In this document: positions 63,153 through 64,000 of the stretch, in pieces
Position numbering within the stretch: position 1 is the stretch's first letter
Layout of the letters: each line of letters starts with the position of its first letter
Assembly (NCBI RefSeq): GCF_003947415.1
Contig: NZ_QHKL01000002.1
Span: 682,001 to 746,000, forward strand
Direction: 5' to 3'
Source: Amycolatopsis sp. WAC 01376
GTDB lineage: Bacteria; Actinomycetota; Actinomycetes; Mycobacteriales; Pseudonocardiaceae
Length of the DNA stretch: 64,000 bases
The notes under the pieces: generated by a model
Told to the model about the DNA's origin: nothing
Databases searched by the model: none
Seen by the model: only the letters and a program-made list of their open reading frames with translations
Translations under genes and position numbers: made by a program

Positions 63153-63890
63153 ATGAAGGATCTCCCGCTGGTACTGCTGCACGCCTTCCCCGTCGACGCC
63201 CGCATGTGGGACGCGGTCCGCGCGCCGCTCTCGGAGCGGCTGCGGCTGATCACCCCGGACCAGCGCGGCCTCGGCCGCAGCCCGCTGCCCGAGACGGACC
63301 GCGAACCGGATCTGGACGACGCCGCCCGTGACGTCGTGGCGCTGCTCGACCGGCTCGAACTCGACAAGGTCGTCCTCGGCGGCTGCTCGATGGGCGGCTA
63401 CCTGACGATGGCGGTGCTGCGCCTCGCGCCGGAACGGGTCGGCGGGCTCGTGTTCATCGACACGAAGGCGACGGCCGACACCCCCGAAGCCGCGCAGGCC
63501 CGGCACGACGTCGCGGCCCGGGTCGAGGCGGAAGGCGCCGGATGGATGCCCGATGCCGTCACGCCAGGACTGCTCGCCGAGAAGGCAGCCCCCGAAGTGG
63601 CCGGACGGGTTCGTGAACTGATCACGACGCAGCCGCCGTCGGGGATCGCGTGGGCGGCGCGCGCGATGGCGGCCCGGCCCGATTCGCTCGAAACGCTGCG
63701 GGCGGCGGACGTGCCGGCGCTGGTGGTGGTCGGCGAAGAGGACGGCCTGACCCCGTTGGAGGCGGCGAACACCCTGGTGGAAACGCTGCCGGACGCGACC
63801 TTGGTCGTACTGCCGGAGGCGGGACATCTGACGCCGCTGGAGGATCCGGCCGGAGTCGTCGAAGCGATCTTGGGCTGGTACCCCGCGTGA
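63153..63890 (+). CDS. Alpha/beta hydrolase
   Basis: 245 aa, ATG (CAGAAT 6 nt upstream). LVLLHAFPVDARMWD (oxyanion region), the nucleophile elbow GCSMGGYL, the acid in VVVGEEDGLTPLEAA and His in EAGHLTPLEDP. Similar to small lactonase/esterase-type hydrolases. Substrate unknown; no pathway context. Confidence 0.87.
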   Translation: MKDLPLVLLHAFPVDARMWDAVRAPLSERLRLITPDQRGLGRSPLPETDREPDLDDAARDVVALLDRLELDKVVLGGCSMGGYLTMAVLRLAPERVGGLVFIDTKATADTPEAAQARHDVAARVEAEGAGWMPDAVTPGLLAEKAAPEVAGRVRELITTQPPSGIAWAARAMAARPDSLETLRAADVPALVVVGEEDGLTPLEAANTLVETLPDATLVVLPEAGHLTPLEDPAGVVEAILGWYPA

Positions 63891-63928
63891 AAAGCGTTTC
63901 CCTCGCCCCTTCAAAGGTATAGCGGACA

Positions 63929-63950
63929 GGGGGACTTGCGGCAAGCCCCC
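63929..63950 (+). terminator. Hairpin after the terminal hydrolase gene
   Basis: GGGGG-A-CTTGC-G-GCAAG-CCCCC: a near-perfect stem with one bulged A and a minimal loop, 38 nt after the stop. No T-tract follows. A second hairpin (TCCCCCTTC with GAAGGGGGA, 63967-63996) lies at the window edge; the T run sits in its loop. Confidence 0.45.
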
Positions 63951-64000
63951 ATTCCCGGTCCACAATTCCCCCTTCACATTTTTTGCCGAAGGGGGATTCC

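Overview
The window is a high-GC actinobacterial chromosome segment, most like a Pseudonocardiaceae genome of the Amycolatopsis type. The genus is inferred from gene content and style, not from a search. The left half keeps the gene order familiar from Mycobacterium tuberculosis: lysA-hom-thrC-thrB-rho-rpmE-prfA-prmC-sua5-wecA-atpI-atpBEFHAGDC-DUF2550-pduO-murA. Start codons are mixed ATG/GTG/TTG. Many genes have a TANNNT-like -10 box 6-8 nt before the start codon, as expected for leaderless transcripts.

Layout. 1-3377: end of lysA and the threonine operon. 3378-5866: rho with a long leader. 5962-7105: a P-loop kinase-like gene and a secreted CHAP-like protein. 7328-8706: rpmE and prfA. 8716-14463: a 5.8 kb accessory block between prfA and prmC. 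It holds probable immunity genes, a decayed C-terminus of a polymorphic toxin, a polytopic membrane protein, a MerR/hydrolase pair and an HD-domain phosphohydrolase. 14548-20103: prmC, a secreted M6 protease, sua5, wecA and atpI. 20483-27566: the complete F1Fo ATP synthase operon. 27592-31592: DUF2550, an EPSP-synthase homologue, a 50-aa microprotein, PduO and MurA. 31656-34559: a trypsin-like protease, an LAKTG (sortase E type) surface protein and two tandem LysE exporters. 34776-40593: a PH-like membrane protein, ethylmalonyl-CoA mutase and the ehuBCDA ectoine importer. 40725-44908: isochorismatase-like hydrolase with a GlxA-type regulator, an enoyl-CoA hydratase, Nudix and NucS as a divergent pair, and a lipoprotein. 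45256-47039: patatin plus a papain-like protein whose catalytic segments are in the wrong order. 47300-52684: Na+/solute symporter with a small partner, a two-repeat lipoprotein and dhaKLM. 53090-63890: a duplicated and fused 3-hydroxyacyl-CoA dehydrogenase, an Lrp/PLP-enzyme pair, an MscS-like channel, an FmdB zinc ribbon, a phosphodiesterase, a methyltransferase, an AraC regulator, a GNAT and an alpha/beta hydrolase.

The most unusual feature runs through the whole window. At least fourteen long, nearly perfect palindromes (stems 16-27 bp, very short loops, no T-tract) sit mostly 6-25 nt after stop codons. They fall into a few sequence families whose arms are swapped between copies while pairing is kept. 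There are also two arrays of a 21-nt unit (GAGTTACGCC...). These look like a modular, repeatedly dispersed set of 3'-end hairpins, perhaps transcription terminators, which I do not recognise as a named system.

Functional links. PduO makes adenosylcobalamin, the cofactor of the ethylmalonyl-CoA mutase 5 kb away. WecA and MurA serve the cell envelope. NucS is the actinobacterial mismatch-repair nuclease. DhaKLM phosphorylates dihydroxyacetone with phosphate delivered by the PTS.
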